64,000 nucleotides of DNA from positions 191,623 through 255,622 of the forward strand of contig JAFWSJ010000014.1 of assembly GCA_017524405.1 (NCBI GenBank), in the 5' to 3' direction. Shown here one piece after another: positions 26,367 to 34,521 of the stretch. The stretch is from Candidatus Saccharimonadota bacterium. Its GTDB lineage: Bacteria > Patescibacteriota > Saccharimonadia > Saccharimonadales > Saccharimonadaceae. The number at the start of each line of letters is the position of its first letter. The first letter of the stretch is position 1. A model generated the notes under the pieces. The model was not told where the DNA came from. It saw only the letters and a program-made list of their open reading frames with translations, and did no database searches. A program made the position numbers and the translations under genes.

Positions 26367-27934
26367 TATTTCTCCTCGAGCATCGACGGAAGCCAGCCCT
26401 CGGCCGGTTCAACGCCAAGCAAATCCGCAACCGTCGCCGCAATATTCGCCAGGCCAAATTCATCTTTCTTGAACTGATGTTTTCCGTTTTCATCAATAAT
26501 AATGAATGGGACTTTGTTGGTGGTATGCGAAGTCTTTGGATTGCCCTTCTCGTCAATGAGCTCTTCCGCGTTGCCATGATCGGCAGTAATTATCGTAATA
26601 CCGCCCTTGGCATTCACGGCGTCAATGATGCGCTTCAAACAGATGTCGATAGATTCCATCGCCACGATTGTTGGTTCGAGTTCGCCGAAGTGGCCAACCA
26701 TATCGCCGCCCGGGTAGTTAATGCGCAGGAAATCATAATTATCGCTCTCAATTGCCGCCACGAGTTTGTCGGTAATTTCTGCCGACTTCATCCACGGTCG
26801 AGTATTGAACGGCTCCGTATAGGATGGGACTTCTTCCTCGACTTCGTTATTCGGGATATTATGCGAGTTGCCATTGAAATAATAAGTAATGTGGCCGAAC
26901 TTAACGGTCTCGGAAATTGCATACTGACGAATACCGGCATCGGCAAGATGGAAGGCGAGCGGACGCTTGAACGACGGCGTCGGAACGAGCGTATATTGCG
27001 GCACATGGAGGTCTTCGTTGTACTCCGTCATGCCAACAAATCTCACGTCCGGTCGGCGAATGCGATCAAAGAATGGAAAATCATTGTAAGTAAAGGCTTG
27101 GGTAATTTCGAGGGCGCGATCAGCGCGGAAATCAATATAGACTACCGCGTCGCCGTCGTTAATTGTGCCAATTGGCTGGCCGTTTTCTGCGATAACAAAT
27201 GCTGGCATATATTGGTCCTGAAGATCTGGCTGCTCTTTACGATAAGTTTCGACGGCCTCGGTCGCGTTCGCGAATTGGCGGCCTTCGCCGAGCACGTGTG
27301 TGTGCCAACCCTGCTCAACCATGCCCCAGTCGTTTTCATAACGATCGCAAGTTATAACCATACGTCCACCGCCGCTCGCAATACGATAATCCGGATCGCC
27401 TAAATCTTTGACAAATTTTTCGATGCGCTGTATATATCGCGGTTCGCTATTTGGCGCAACATCGCGGCCATCAATCAAGATATGTAGGCGAACGCGCTTG
27501 ACATTTGCGCGATGCGCTTCCTCGAGCATTTTCTCGAGGTGGGCAATATTTGAATGGACATTGCCGTCACTAAAAATTCCCATAAAATGCAGCGTCGAGC
27601 TGCGACTATTCACGTGATTTACCGTATCCTGCCAGACTGGCTCCGAGAAGGCTTTGCCGCCCATAATCGCATCGTCGACAGCGGCGCTGCGCTGGAGCAC
27701 GATCTCGCCGGTGCCGATGGCGTTGTGGCCAACTTCGCTGTTGCCCATGTCACCTTTCGGAATGCCGACCCATTCGCCGCTTGCGTTAATAGCAATATTC
27801 GGGCAGTTCTCGAGCAGATTATTATAGGTAGAAAGATGAGCCTTCTTGACAGCATTAAAACTGAAATTCTCGCGAATCCCGACTCCGTCTAGTACGACTA
27901 ATACTACTGGCCGCTTGCCCATCCTATTATCCAT
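26366..27934 (-). CDS. gpmI: 2,3-bisphosphoglycerate-independent phosphoglycerate mutase
   Basis: 522 residues, normal length. A two-manganese enzyme that interconverts 3- and 2-phosphoglycerate in glycolysis. Seen: VVLVVLDGVGIRE with the first metal ligand, the phosphoserine loop GDMGNSEVGHNAIG, HIHVDGRDV-type segment (LHILIDGRDVAPNS), and ITADHGNAEELID with metal ligands. The start MDNRMGKRPVV is chosen because its ATG is 7 nt after a TATAAT box. A run of genes on the same strand follows (membrane protein, galU-like, DUF167, phosphatase). Confidence 0.95.
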   Translation of the reverse strand: MDNRMGKRPVVLVVLDGVGIRENFSFNAVKKAHLSTYNNLLENCPNIAINASGEWVGIPKGDMGNSEVGHNAIGTGEIVLQRSAAVDDAIMGGKAFSEPVWQDTVNHVNSRSSTLHFMGIFSDGNVHSNIAHLEKMLEEAHRANVKRVRLHILIDGRDVAPNSEPRYIQRIEKFVKDLGDPDYRIASGGGRMVITCDRYENDWGMVEQGWHTHVLGEGRQFANATEAVETYRKEQPDLQDQYMPAFVIAENGQPIGTINDGDAVVYIDFRADRALEITQAFTYNDFPFFDRIRRPDVRFVGMTEYNEDLHVPQYTLVPTPSFKRPLAFHLADAGIRQYAISETVKFGHITYYFNGNSHNIPNNEVEEEVPSYTEPFNTRPWMKSAEITDKLVAAIESDNYDFLRINYPGGDMVGHFGELEPTIVAMESIDICLKRIIDAVNAKGGITIITADHGNAEELIDEKGNPKTSHTTNKVPFIIIDENGKHQFKKDEFGLANIAATVADLLGVEPAEGWLPSMLEEK

Positions 27935-27941
27935 AAGCATT

Positions 27942-27947
27942 ATTATA
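27942..27947 (-). promoter_or_regulatory. -10 box of gpmI (leaderless)
   Basis: TATAAT preceded by AGTG, 7 nt before the gpmI ATG. No good -35 box is seen. Confidence 0.55.
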
Positions 27948-27971
27948 CACTAGTAGCGCCACCCTTGTAAA

Positions 27972-28000
27972 TTGACTTTTATAGCGTTTTGTGGTATAAT
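27972..28000 (+). promoter_or_regulatory. Promoter of the Sua5-like gene (leaderless)
   Basis: TTGACT (27972-27977), 17-nt spacer ending TTGTGG, TATAAT (27995-28000); the ATG follows after 8 nt. Confidence 0.75.
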
Positions 28001-28008
28001 GATAAGAT

Positions 28009-28596
28009 ATGAAGTTGATTGGGCGGACAGATATAAAAGCAGCAAAAACCACCTTGGAAAACGGTGGTATTTTGGCTGTTCCGACCGAAACCGTAATGGG
28101 GCTCGCCGTCAGCGTCAAGAGCGAAGAGGCGATCAACAAACTCCTCGAGCTCAAGAAGCGCGCCATCGGCAGCGGCAAAGTCCTCACAATCATGGTAGCT
28201 AGCGTCGATGAAATATCTAAATACGCCTTCTTATCTAGCGAGCAGCTAACTTTTGCGCGCCACTATTTTCCTGGAGAATTAACCCTGATCTTAGAGAAGA
28301 ATCCTAGCTTCAACCATCCATATTTCGACCACTTCAGCACGATCGGTATTCGCATTCCAGCTCATAGCTATATGTTGAAGTTACTAAAGAAAACCGGCCC
28401 GCTACTCGTGACGAGTGCGAACCCGCGCGGCGAGAAGCCTTGCATGAACGACGAAGAGGTTAAGCAGCGCTTGCCGGAAATTAAAGCCTGCGTAAAGGGC
28501 CGCGCCGGCGGTAGCCTACCGAGCACGATTATTGACTGGAGTGGCTCGATGCCGCGCCAAGTCCGCGCCGGCGGTTTATTAATTGTCCACTACTAG
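28009..28596 (+). CDS. tsaC: Sua5/YciO/YrdC-type threonylcarbamoyl-AMP synthase
   Basis: 195 residues. It makes threonylcarbamoyl-AMP from threonine, bicarbonate and ATP for the t6A37 modification of ANN-decoding tRNAs. The family start GGILAVPTETVMGLAVSV, the KKRAIGSGKVLTIM segment, ELTLILEKN, TIGIRIPAH, and LLVTSANPRGEKP are all present. Single-gene unit with a leaderless promoter and a terminator. The terminator is shared with the convergent noncoding RNA. Confidence 0.93.
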   Translation: MKLIGRTDIKAAKTTLENGGILAVPTETVMGLAVSVKSEEAINKLLELKKRAIGSGKVLTIMVASVDEISKYAFLSSEQLTFARHYFPGELTLILEKNPSFNHPYFDHFSTIGIRIPAHSYMLKLLKKTGPLLVTSANPRGEKPCMNDEEVKQRLPEIKACVKGRAGGSLPSTIIDWSGSMPRQVRAGGLLIVHY

Positions 28597-28601
28597 AAAA
28601 G

Positions 28602-28630
28602 ACCGACCCTATAAAAGAGTCGGTTTTTTC
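28602..28630. terminator. Terminator after tsaC (bidirectional)
   Basis: ACCGAC/GTCGGT stem followed by six T on the plus strand. On the minus strand a longer pairing (ACCGACTC with GGGTCGGT) is followed by CTTTTC, a weaker U-run. Confidence 0.75.
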
Positions 28631-28749
28631 TTAAGCTGCTACGCGCCCACCCAGGGGCACAAAGCATGTTTGTTTTAATCCGCTGTTTATTTTTGTTTCT
28701 AGTCTCCACACTGTCCACGTCAGTGGAACCCCGTGAAGCGTACCAGCTT
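28605..28749 (-). ncRNA. Structured noncoding RNA candidate, about 125-145 nt
   Basis: The 170-nt gap between obgE and tsaC has no frame but a minus-strand promoter and shared terminator. From the predicted start at 28749 the RNA begins AAGCTGGTACGC, which pairs over 12 bp (one mismatch) with GCGTAGCAGCTT near its end. Inside are GGGG/CCCC pairing, a hairpin (TCCACTG with CAGTGTGGA, two bulged bases), an A-rich single strand, and a small ACAAA/TTTGT hairpin. A terminal closing stem starting at +1 is like 6S RNA in outline, but the size and sequence do not prove it. I see no SRP RNA, tmRNA or RNase P signatures. Confidence 0.6.
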
Positions 28750-28755
28750 ATGCTT

Positions 28756-28784
28756 AATTTATCACGTTTACGCTAATTCGTCAA
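28756..28784 (-). promoter_or_regulatory. Promoter of the noncoding RNA at 28605-28749
   Basis: -35 TTGACG (28779-28784), 17-nt spacer AATTAGCGTAAACGTGA, -10 TAAATT (28756-28761). It overlaps the 3' end of obgE. Confidence 0.7.
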
Positions 28785-29934
28785 GGTCTTCGTCGCTATA
28801 ATCCGTCTGAGGATCGAGCTGCTGAATTGAATTGCGGTCACCAAGCTGATATTTCTGGTGATGCGCGCGGCGCTTTTGCTCTTTGACTTCGAGCGTAATG
28901 ACTGGAATATCCGATTCTTCTTCGACGGATTCAACTGGTTTTTCGTCAACCTTGCTTGCGTCGATGACCTTCCAGAGCTCGCGAAGAACTTCGGTCAAAC
29001 CCTGATGAGCTGAGCTAGAAATAGCAAAAATCTTTGCATCAGAATTCTCCTTCAAAATGGCCGCCATTTGCATCTTCACGATTTCTTCGTCGAGGCCTTC
29101 GCACTTCGTGAGGGCTACAATTTCTGGGCGAGTGGCGAGCTCGGCAGAGTACTTTTCAAGTTCCCCGCGGATGTCGCGGTAAGCCTTGCCGGCGTCCTCA
29201 GAATAGACATCGATGAGATGGAGCAAAACTTTCGTACGCTCAACGTGGCGAAGGAAGCGGTCGCCGAGGCCTTTGCCATCGGATGCGCCTTCGATAAGAC
29301 CCGGAATATCTGCGATAAGGATACTATGGTCGTCGACCTTTGCAACGCCAAGATTTGGCGTGATGGTCGTGAATGGATAATCTGCGATTTCTGGCGTGGC
29401 GTTCGATACAACCGAGAGGAAGGTGGACTTCCCTGCGTTTGGAAAACCAACGAGACCGACGTCGGCGAGAAGCTTTAGCTCTAGTTCAGCGTCATAAGAT
29501 TCGCCCGGATTGCCAAGCTCGGCGATTTTTGGCGTCTGGCGCGTAGAACTGCGGAAATGCCAGTTGCCATAGCCGCCGTCGCCACCATGCGCGACGATTT
29601 GGCGATCGCCATCAAAAGTAAGGTCGGCCACAATCTCGCCATCGCGCTTCACGACGGTGCCGATTGGGACTTCAACAATCAGATCTTTGCCAGATTTACC
29701 GCTGGATTTCTGGCCGGAGCCGGCTTTGCCATCCTCGGCGATAAGTTTTGGCTGGAAACGGAAGTCGATCAAGGTGTCGCAATCTTTACTGGCAACAAAA
29801 ACCACGTCGCCACCTTTGCCGCCATCACCACCATCTGGACCACCCTTCGGGATGTAGATTTCGTGACGGAAAGAAATTGCGCCGTTGCCGCCTTTGCCGG
29901 CCTTGATATAGACTTTCGCGGTATCAACAAACAT
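28768..29934 (-). CDS. obgE: GTPase ObgE
   Basis: 388 residues. Obg is an essential GTPase bound to the 50S subunit and active in stress and ribosome assembly. The Gly-rich Obg fold (GGNGAISFRHEIYIPKGGPDGGDGGKGGDV) occupies 1-157, followed by the G domain with GFPNAGKSTFLS (G1), DIPGLIEGASDGKGLG (G3), TKCE (G4, instead of TKxD) and SSAHQG (G5). A short charged C-terminal tail replaces the OCT domain. The ATG is 6 nt after a TAAAAT -10 box. Confidence 0.96.
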   Translation of the reverse strand: MFVDTAKVYIKAGKGGNGAISFRHEIYIPKGGPDGGDGGKGGDVVFVASKDCDTLIDFRFQPKLIAEDGKAGSGQKSSGKSGKDLIVEVPIGTVVKRDGEIVADLTFDGDRQIVAHGGDGGYGNWHFRSSTRQTPKIAELGNPGESYDAELELKLLADVGLVGFPNAGKSTFLSVVSNATPEIADYPFTTITPNLGVAKVDDHSILIADIPGLIEGASDGKGLGDRFLRHVERTKVLLHLIDVYSEDAGKAYRDIRGELEKYSAELATRPEIVALTKCEGLDEEIVKMQMAAILKENSDAKIFAISSSAHQGLTEVLRELWKVIDASKVDEKPVESVEEESDIPVITLEVKEQKRRAHHQKYQLGDRNSIQQLDPQTDYSDEDLDELA

Positions 29935-29940
29935 ATTTAT

Positions 29941-29946
29941 ATTTTA
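29941..29946 (-). promoter_or_regulatory. -10 box of obgE (leaderless)
   Basis: TAAAAT ending 6 nt before the obgE ATG; the -35 region is AT-rich and unclear. Confidence 0.5.
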
Positions 29947-29978
29947 ACATATTTTCGCTACTCGCGCTAGCACGAGAA

Positions 29979-31157
29979 TTAACGGCGAGCGTGGATGTAG
30001 TTGAAACCGAGGGCATGCCCCCAGTCGATGTTCGACTGGTAGACGACGTTGAGCTTGCCGTTCGGACCGCCGAAGTTCATTTCCTGAATCGTAATGCTCT
30101 GGCCCTGGTTGACACCAACAACCACACCGACGTGGCCATAGCCGCTAGTCGAAGTCTGGACGACGGCGCCATAGGCCGGAGTCTTATTCACGACGAAGCC
30201 GCGGGCCGCCATAGCGCTAGCCCAGCTACGAGCGTTACCAATCGCGCCAGTAGGAAGCCAGTAGTTGCTTGGCATATTTGCGCGACGCCAGTACCATGCA
30301 AACCAAGTACAGTTACCGAAGGCGCCTGGGTTATTCCAGCTCTTGGTTGCGTAATACATATTGCGCCAGTAGGCATAGTTCTGAACTTGGAAGAGGCCAC
30401 TGCGTGCGCCATAGTTCGAGACGACCGTGTAGCGGTTGCCGCCTGGGTTGTAGGTCGGGACGACTGGGCGTGGCGCGACATAGTCCGGAGATTCCTTTTC
30501 TGGCAATTTGCCACCAGGAAGCAGGAGAACCATACCGCCCTTACATTCAACGCCCTCAAGGTCGTTCAAAAGGATCATTTCGTCGTAATTCGACTGGTAC
30601 TTTTCGGCAATGCCATGGTAATTGTCGCCATCCTTAACCGTATAGACGATACCAGATTTGGTCGGAAGATAAAGTTTCTGGCCAACAGAAAGCGAGGCAT
30701 TTTTCTTTAAATTATTACTATGGCGAACCTGCTCCTCGGTAACGCCGGTAATCTTATTCTTTGCGAGAATATCCTGGATGGATTCGCCGCTAACTTCAAC
30801 AGTATAGACCACCACACCGCGCTTAATATCGATATCGATAATGAACGGCTTATCAATCACGGTGCCGGTCGTGCTAGTCGTACCAGTGCTTTCGTAAATC
30901 GCATTTACCGTGACGTAGTTTTCTGAAATCGTAGCCATGGATGGGAGCGAAACGGTGTTTGCGATATTCGCAACGGTATAAGTTTCGGAAATCTGGTCAG
31001 CAGTCACCGAGAAGGTCTCGTCGCTAAGAACTGATGCGATTGGAGTCTTCGCGCTAAGCTGATCGTGGCGTGAGCCAAAAAGCATGACGACAAAAATCAA
31101 GGCAAAAACGCCCAAATACGGTAACACTTGCTTAATAATGAGTTCGAATCTTTTCAT
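29979..31157 (-). CDS. Exported LysM/CHAP peptidoglycan hydrolase
   Basis: 392 residues. A signal anchor (about 10-28) precedes an unknown N-terminal domain, a G5-like/LysM region (VVYTVEVSGESIQDIL...), a clear LysM (IVYTVKDGDNYHGIAEKY...LLLPGG, about 168-215) and a C-terminal CHAP amidase/endopeptidase domain. The CHAP catalytic Cys is in GNCTWFAWYW and the His in GYGHVGVVVG. It should cleave peptidoglycan at the cell surface. Upstream are a -10 TATAAT (31198-31203) and a short leader with an inverted repeat (ATAAGC/GCTTAT, 31166-31185). Confidence 0.92.
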   Translation of the reverse strand: MKRFELIIKQVLPYLGVFALIFVVMLFGSRHDQLSAKTPIASVLSDETFSVTADQISETYTVANIANTVSLPSMATISENYVTVNAIYESTGTTSTTGTVIDKPFIIDIDIKRGVVVYTVEVSGESIQDILAKNKITGVTEEQVRHSNNLKKNASLSVGQKLYLPTKSGIVYTVKDGDNYHGIAEKYQSNYDEMILLNDLEGVECKGGMVLLLPGGKLPEKESPDYVAPRPVVPTYNPGGNRYTVVSNYGARSGLFQVQNYAYWRNMYYATKSWNNPGAFGNCTWFAWYWRRANMPSNYWLPTGAIGNARSWASAMAARGFVVNKTPAYGAVVQTSTSGYGHVGVVVGVNQGQSITIQEMNFGGPNGKLNVVYQSNIDWGHALGFNYIHARR

Positions 31158-31217
31158 AATAATTTATAAGCGCCCACCGGCTTATCCCCCTCTTATTATT
31201 ATATCATAAACGGCATG

Positions 31218-32279
31218 CTAGAGGACTTTGCAGAGCTCTTTGCAGTAGTTCTTAATATTGGCGTTGTGGCCGGCTTCGGTCGTAGCGTAGTACATCTTGC
31301 CGTCGTCGCCAGTCAAGAAGTAGAGATCCTCCGTATCGGTCGGTTCAGAAACCGCTTTCATCGCGGCGAGACTTGGCGTTGAAATCGGAGTTGGCGGGAG
31401 GCCGGCGCAGCGGCGTGAATTCCACGGACAGCCGATGGTATTCAAATACGACATGTCGTTCTTGTTGCGGTCCGGATTAATTTGGTCGGCTTGGTAAGCA
31501 ATAATCGCGTCAGAGCCAAGCACGATGCCGCGCTTCAAGCGGGTCAGGAAGACCTGCGCGACGTGACGGCGCGATTCATAATCACCGGTCGATTCGCGCT
31601 GAACAATCGAAGCAAGCGTAATGCCCTGATGAAGCGTGAAGCCTTGGGCTTGATACTTCTCGACTAGCCCCTCTTTCTTGATGGCATTCCACATTTCGTC
31701 GAAGACCTTCGTCAGCACTTCGTCGAGCGTTGCGGTCTGATAGAACTCGTAAGTATCGCCCCAAATGTAGCCTTCGAGCGAAGCGTCATCCGGCTTACTT
31801 TCGAGCAATTTGTGAGTGTATTTCTTCGCGAAGGCAGCCTCAATATCTTCGGCGCTATAGCCTACCGCAATGAGTTTTTTCTTCGACGCAGCAATCGTCT
31901 CGCCCGGAAGGAAGGTAATGCGGAAGACCTTTGCCGCCACGCCTTCATAGAGCGATTGGACGATGGTTCTGACGTCCATATCTTTTGCGAACTGATAAGT
32001 GCCCGGCATCATTGCCTTGTTGCCGGCAAACATCGAATGATAAATCTTGAATGCAAACGCGGACTTGATGAAGCCCTGTTTTTCGAGGTTAGCCGCAATC
32101 TTTGACGCGCCTTCACCCTCTGCAACTACGAATTCTTCGGTCGGGCAGATGCCGTCACATTTTTTGACCGGCATGAGACTAACTTGATACCAAATCACGG
32201 CGGAAGCGCCAGCGATGATTATAAGTAGTAATGCAATTGCACCGCCAAATAGTAGTTTGCGCTTCAAGTTTTTAGCCAT
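31218..32279 (-). CDS. mltG: Endolytic transglycosylase MltG
   Basis: 353 residues. MltG cuts nascent glycan strands and sets their length. One membrane segment (about 9-30), a LysM-like region (EEFVVAEGEGASKIAANLEKQGFI), then the YceG domain with the catalytic Glu in LASIVQREST and the signature YNT-like NTIGCPWNSRRCAGLPPTPI. The last motif has two extra cysteines, possibly a disulfide for the external domain. It overlaps ruvX by 8 nt, a gene order common in Gram-positive bacteria. Confidence 0.95.
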   Translation of the reverse strand: MAKNLKRKLLFGGAIALLLIIIAGASAVIWYQVSLMPVKKCDGICPTEEFVVAEGEGASKIAANLEKQGFIKSAFAFKIYHSMFAGNKAMMPGTYQFAKDMDVRTIVQSLYEGVAAKVFRITFLPGETIAASKKKLIAVGYSAEDIEAAFAKKYTHKLLESKPDDASLEGYIWGDTYEFYQTATLDEVLTKVFDEMWNAIKKEGLVEKYQAQGFTLHQGITLASIVQRESTGDYESRRHVAQVFLTRLKRGIVLGSDAIIAYQADQINPDRNKNDMSYLNTIGCPWNSRRCAGLPPTPISTPSLAAMKAVSEPTDTEDLYFLTGDDGKMYYATTEAGHNANIKNYCKELCKVL

Positions 32280-32721
32280 TCGTTAACTCCTCTTCAATTT
32301 TTGCTAGATCTGGACGTTCAAGGAAATCCTGTAGAATAATCGTCGCAGCCTCGGCGTCAACAGCACCCGCTTTGCGCTCGGCACGATTCGGCTTGAGCAG
32401 TTCTTCGGCCGCAATCGAGGTATAGGATTCGTCCTGGAAATAGACGGCCGGTTCGAACCCTTCGTACTCTATAAAATATGCTTTGAGGGTGTCGATAAAT
32501 TCGTGGACCGAAGCAGTCTGACGAGTCTCCTCACCGCTGTTATTTCGCGGCGAACCGGACACGATGCAATCGGCGCGCTCGAGGCGATAATTCTTCGCAA
32601 TGTTCGCGAGCTCGTTGCCATCAACCAGTACCATGCCGCGCGGCACGGCAATGCGAACTGCCGTGTCAGCAAAAGCTAGACCGATTCTTTTCGTTCCTAC
32701 ATCAAGCGCTAAAATTCGCAT
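32272..32721 (-). CDS. ruvX: RuvX/YqgF Holliday-junction resolvase-like nuclease
   Basis: 149 residues. RNase H-fold protein implicated in 16S rRNA maturation and possibly junction cleavage. Motifs: LALDVGTKRIGLAFAD with the first acidic residue, IVSGSPRNNSGEE, FQDESYTSIAAEE and DAEAATIILQDFLE. It overlaps mltG downstream by 8 nt, and its first base coincides with the last base of the upstream gene's stop. Confidence 0.94.
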   Translation of the reverse strand: MRILALDVGTKRIGLAFADTAVRIAVPRGMVLVDGNELANIAKNYRLERADCIVSGSPRNNSGEETRQTASVHEFIDTLKAYFIEYEGFEPAVYFQDESYTSIAAEELLKPNRAERKAGAVDAEAATIILQDFLERPDLAKIEEELTNG

Positions 32722-34475
32722 TATTGTTCAACCGTGACTTTGATCTGAACTTTGTTCGGATCGCTTGGCACGCTCGTGACCCAGAAGTAATTCGGATTCA
32801 CGGAAACGCTAGAGACGCCATTAATTGACTGCAAGAGGTGCTTGACTTCACCGACCTTCTTGCCCAAGGATTTGTCAGCAACCATTTGCTCGGTAACTTT
32901 CGGACCAGTGATGACGGAAGTCTTCAACCTTGCAGTGCTTTCGTCGGTGGTGTTCTGGAATTTCTCGAAGAATGCTTCGTTTTCGCCGGCGCTGTAGATA
33001 GTCTGAGTTTTGTCGCCGCTAGCGTTTTCTTTGAGCTTCTTCGTAATGAAGGTTTTTACCGATTCCTTCTTCACGGCAAACATCTTAAAGACGACTTCGC
33101 GAACAACTTTTGGCTTCACATTTTCACCAACTTCTTCGTCAACATTTGGCGTGACGGTGTCTTTTGGTTCGCCCTGCTCCATGTTGCCAAGGAGAATATA
33201 TTCGTCGCCGAATTGTTCCTTTAACTCGCTCTGGGCTTCCTTTGCGCTAGCCGCAGTGAGACCGCTTGTCGCAGCCTTCACGTCTTCCTCGGAAACAATC
33301 TTGACGATCTTGCTGGAACCGCCAGTCATAGCGGTGCTCGAAACAGAATACTTCTTCGTAGTATTGATGCCGAGAGTAATGCCGGAAGTCGTGGCGGCAA
33401 TATTATAACTATCGCCAACTTCTTTAGCGACGACTTTGATTGGGCTAGAATAAATCGTTTTCTTGAGACAGTTTTTTGGAGCAAAGAAGCTACCGCCGCA
33501 CTGTTTTAGATATTCATTATCCGCTTTCGCATTGACCGAACCGCCTTCGGCGACAACAAATTCTTTATCGCCGATTTTGACAATCGTATTCGCAGGGATC
33601 GAGAACACCAAATCTGCTTCGGAAGAAATGACGTCATTTTCTGGCCGGCTTACAGTAATCGTGCCGCTTGCTTTAGTGCCCTTATCGAGCTCGCCGGTTG
33701 CGTCAAATTCAGCCTCAGCTTTCTTCGTGACGGTCTTTTCTTCGAGGAAGAAAATGCCATCCTTCGGGTTCGCTTTGTCTTCGTGGTCCACAAAAGTGAC
33801 TTTTTCGGCAAAGTTGGATTTCGAAGTATGAACAGTGACGACAATTTCGGCAGCAGGCGCAATCGCGGTCGCCCACACAGTAAAGCCGATTAATACGATA
33901 AGAACTGCCATGCCAGCAATAATGAACTTGCGGTACTTGGCAAAGTTCGGGATCTTTGCACTCTTCATCTTCGCAACGGCCTTCGCGGCCTTCGAAGAGT
34001 TTTCTTTCTCTTCCGGCTCAGGCTCACCTTCAATCACTTCTTCTTTCGCAGGCTTTTTCGCAAGCACTGGTTCGGCTTTCTTCGGAGCGGTCTTGACTGG
34101 GACTTTTTCTTCCTCAGCGGCCTTCTCTTCTTCGGCCGGTTTTTCATCATCTTCGATAACGTCATCATCGGCATCATCAGTCGCTTCTTCATCGTTGAGG
34201 TTCGGGATCTGAGGCTTGCTCTGGAGACTCTTCGCGACTGGCATCTTCACAGTCGAAGCGAGGCGCTGGAGCGATTCGTCGGTAGTAATCAAAACAACGG
34301 TTTTTTCGTGCTGACGAGCGGTCTTTGCGATGAGCTTGAAATTCACTGCACTACGCAGTACGCCAGCTTTTTTCGGAGGCACAAGCGCGATAATCTTGTG
34401 CTTCGCGGCCTTCACATTGGACAAAATATCAGTGATGTCCTGCTCGGGCTCAATATAAATGACGTCTTTATTCAT
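32721..34475 (-). CDS. Large membrane protein with CPR-type N-terminal domain (baseplate J-like)
   Basis: 584 residues. The N-terminal 100 residues (MNKDVIYIEPEQDITDILSN..., KHKIIALVPPKKAGVLRSAVN) form a Rossmann-like cytoplasmic domain that I recognise as recurrent in Saccharibacteria proteins of unknown role. It is followed by an acidic, Pro/Lys/Glu-rich linker (about 100-170), one membrane segment (about 183-205) and a large beta-rich external part of 375 residues with a Cys pair (CGGSFFAPKNC). Databases often call such proteins baseplate J-like; I treat that as weak. The start is chosen at an ATG 7 nt after a TATAAT box. Confidence 0.8.
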   Translation of the reverse strand: MNKDVIYIEPEQDITDILSNVKAAKHKIIALVPPKKAGVLRSAVNFKLIAKTARQHEKTVVLITTDESLQRLASTVKMPVAKSLQSKPQIPNLNDEEATDDADDDVIEDDEKPAEEEKAAEEEKVPVKTAPKKAEPVLAKKPAKEEVIEGEPEPEEKENSSKAAKAVAKMKSAKIPNFAKYRKFIIAGMAVLIVLIGFTVWATAIAPAAEIVVTVHTSKSNFAEKVTFVDHEDKANPKDGIFFLEEKTVTKKAEAEFDATGELDKGTKASGTITVSRPENDVISSEADLVFSIPANTIVKIGDKEFVVAEGGSVNAKADNEYLKQCGGSFFAPKNCLKKTIYSSPIKVVAKEVGDSYNIAATTSGITLGINTTKKYSVSSTAMTGGSSKIVKIVSEEDVKAATSGLTAASAKEAQSELKEQFGDEYILLGNMEQGEPKDTVTPNVDEEVGENVKPKVVREVVFKMFAVKKESVKTFITKKLKENASGDKTQTIYSAGENEAFFEKFQNTTDESTARLKTSVITGPKVTEQMVADKSLGKKVGEVKHLLQSINGVSSVSVNPNYFWVTSVPSDPNKVQIKVTVEQ

Positions 34476-34482
34476 AAGAAAT

Positions 34483-34488
34483 ATTATA
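34483..34488 (-). promoter_or_regulatory. -10 box of the large membrane protein (leaderless)
   Basis: TATAAT ending 7 nt before the ATG at 34475. It lies 20 nt from the divergent -10 box of the histidine kinase. Confidence 0.55.
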
Positions 34489-34508
34489 TCAGAGAATTGC
34501 GCTTGTGG

Positions 34509-34514
34509 TAAAAT
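34509..34514 (+). promoter_or_regulatory. -10 box of the histidine kinase (leaderless)
   Basis: TAAAAT preceded by CTTGTGG (extended -10), 7 nt before the ATG at 34522. Confidence 0.55.
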
Positions 34515-34521
34515 TGACTTA

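Noticed and set aside
28605-28749. Assignment of the noncoding RNA to SRP RNA, tmRNA or RNase P RNA
   Set aside because: None of the conserved cores (SRP apical loop with GGAA, tmRNA ends and tag frame, RNase P P4 region) is present.
31158-31205. c-di-AMP (ydaO) riboswitch before the LysM/CHAP gene
   Set aside because: Such riboswitches often precede cell-wall hydrolases, but the leader here is only about 35 nt with one short inverted repeat, far too small.
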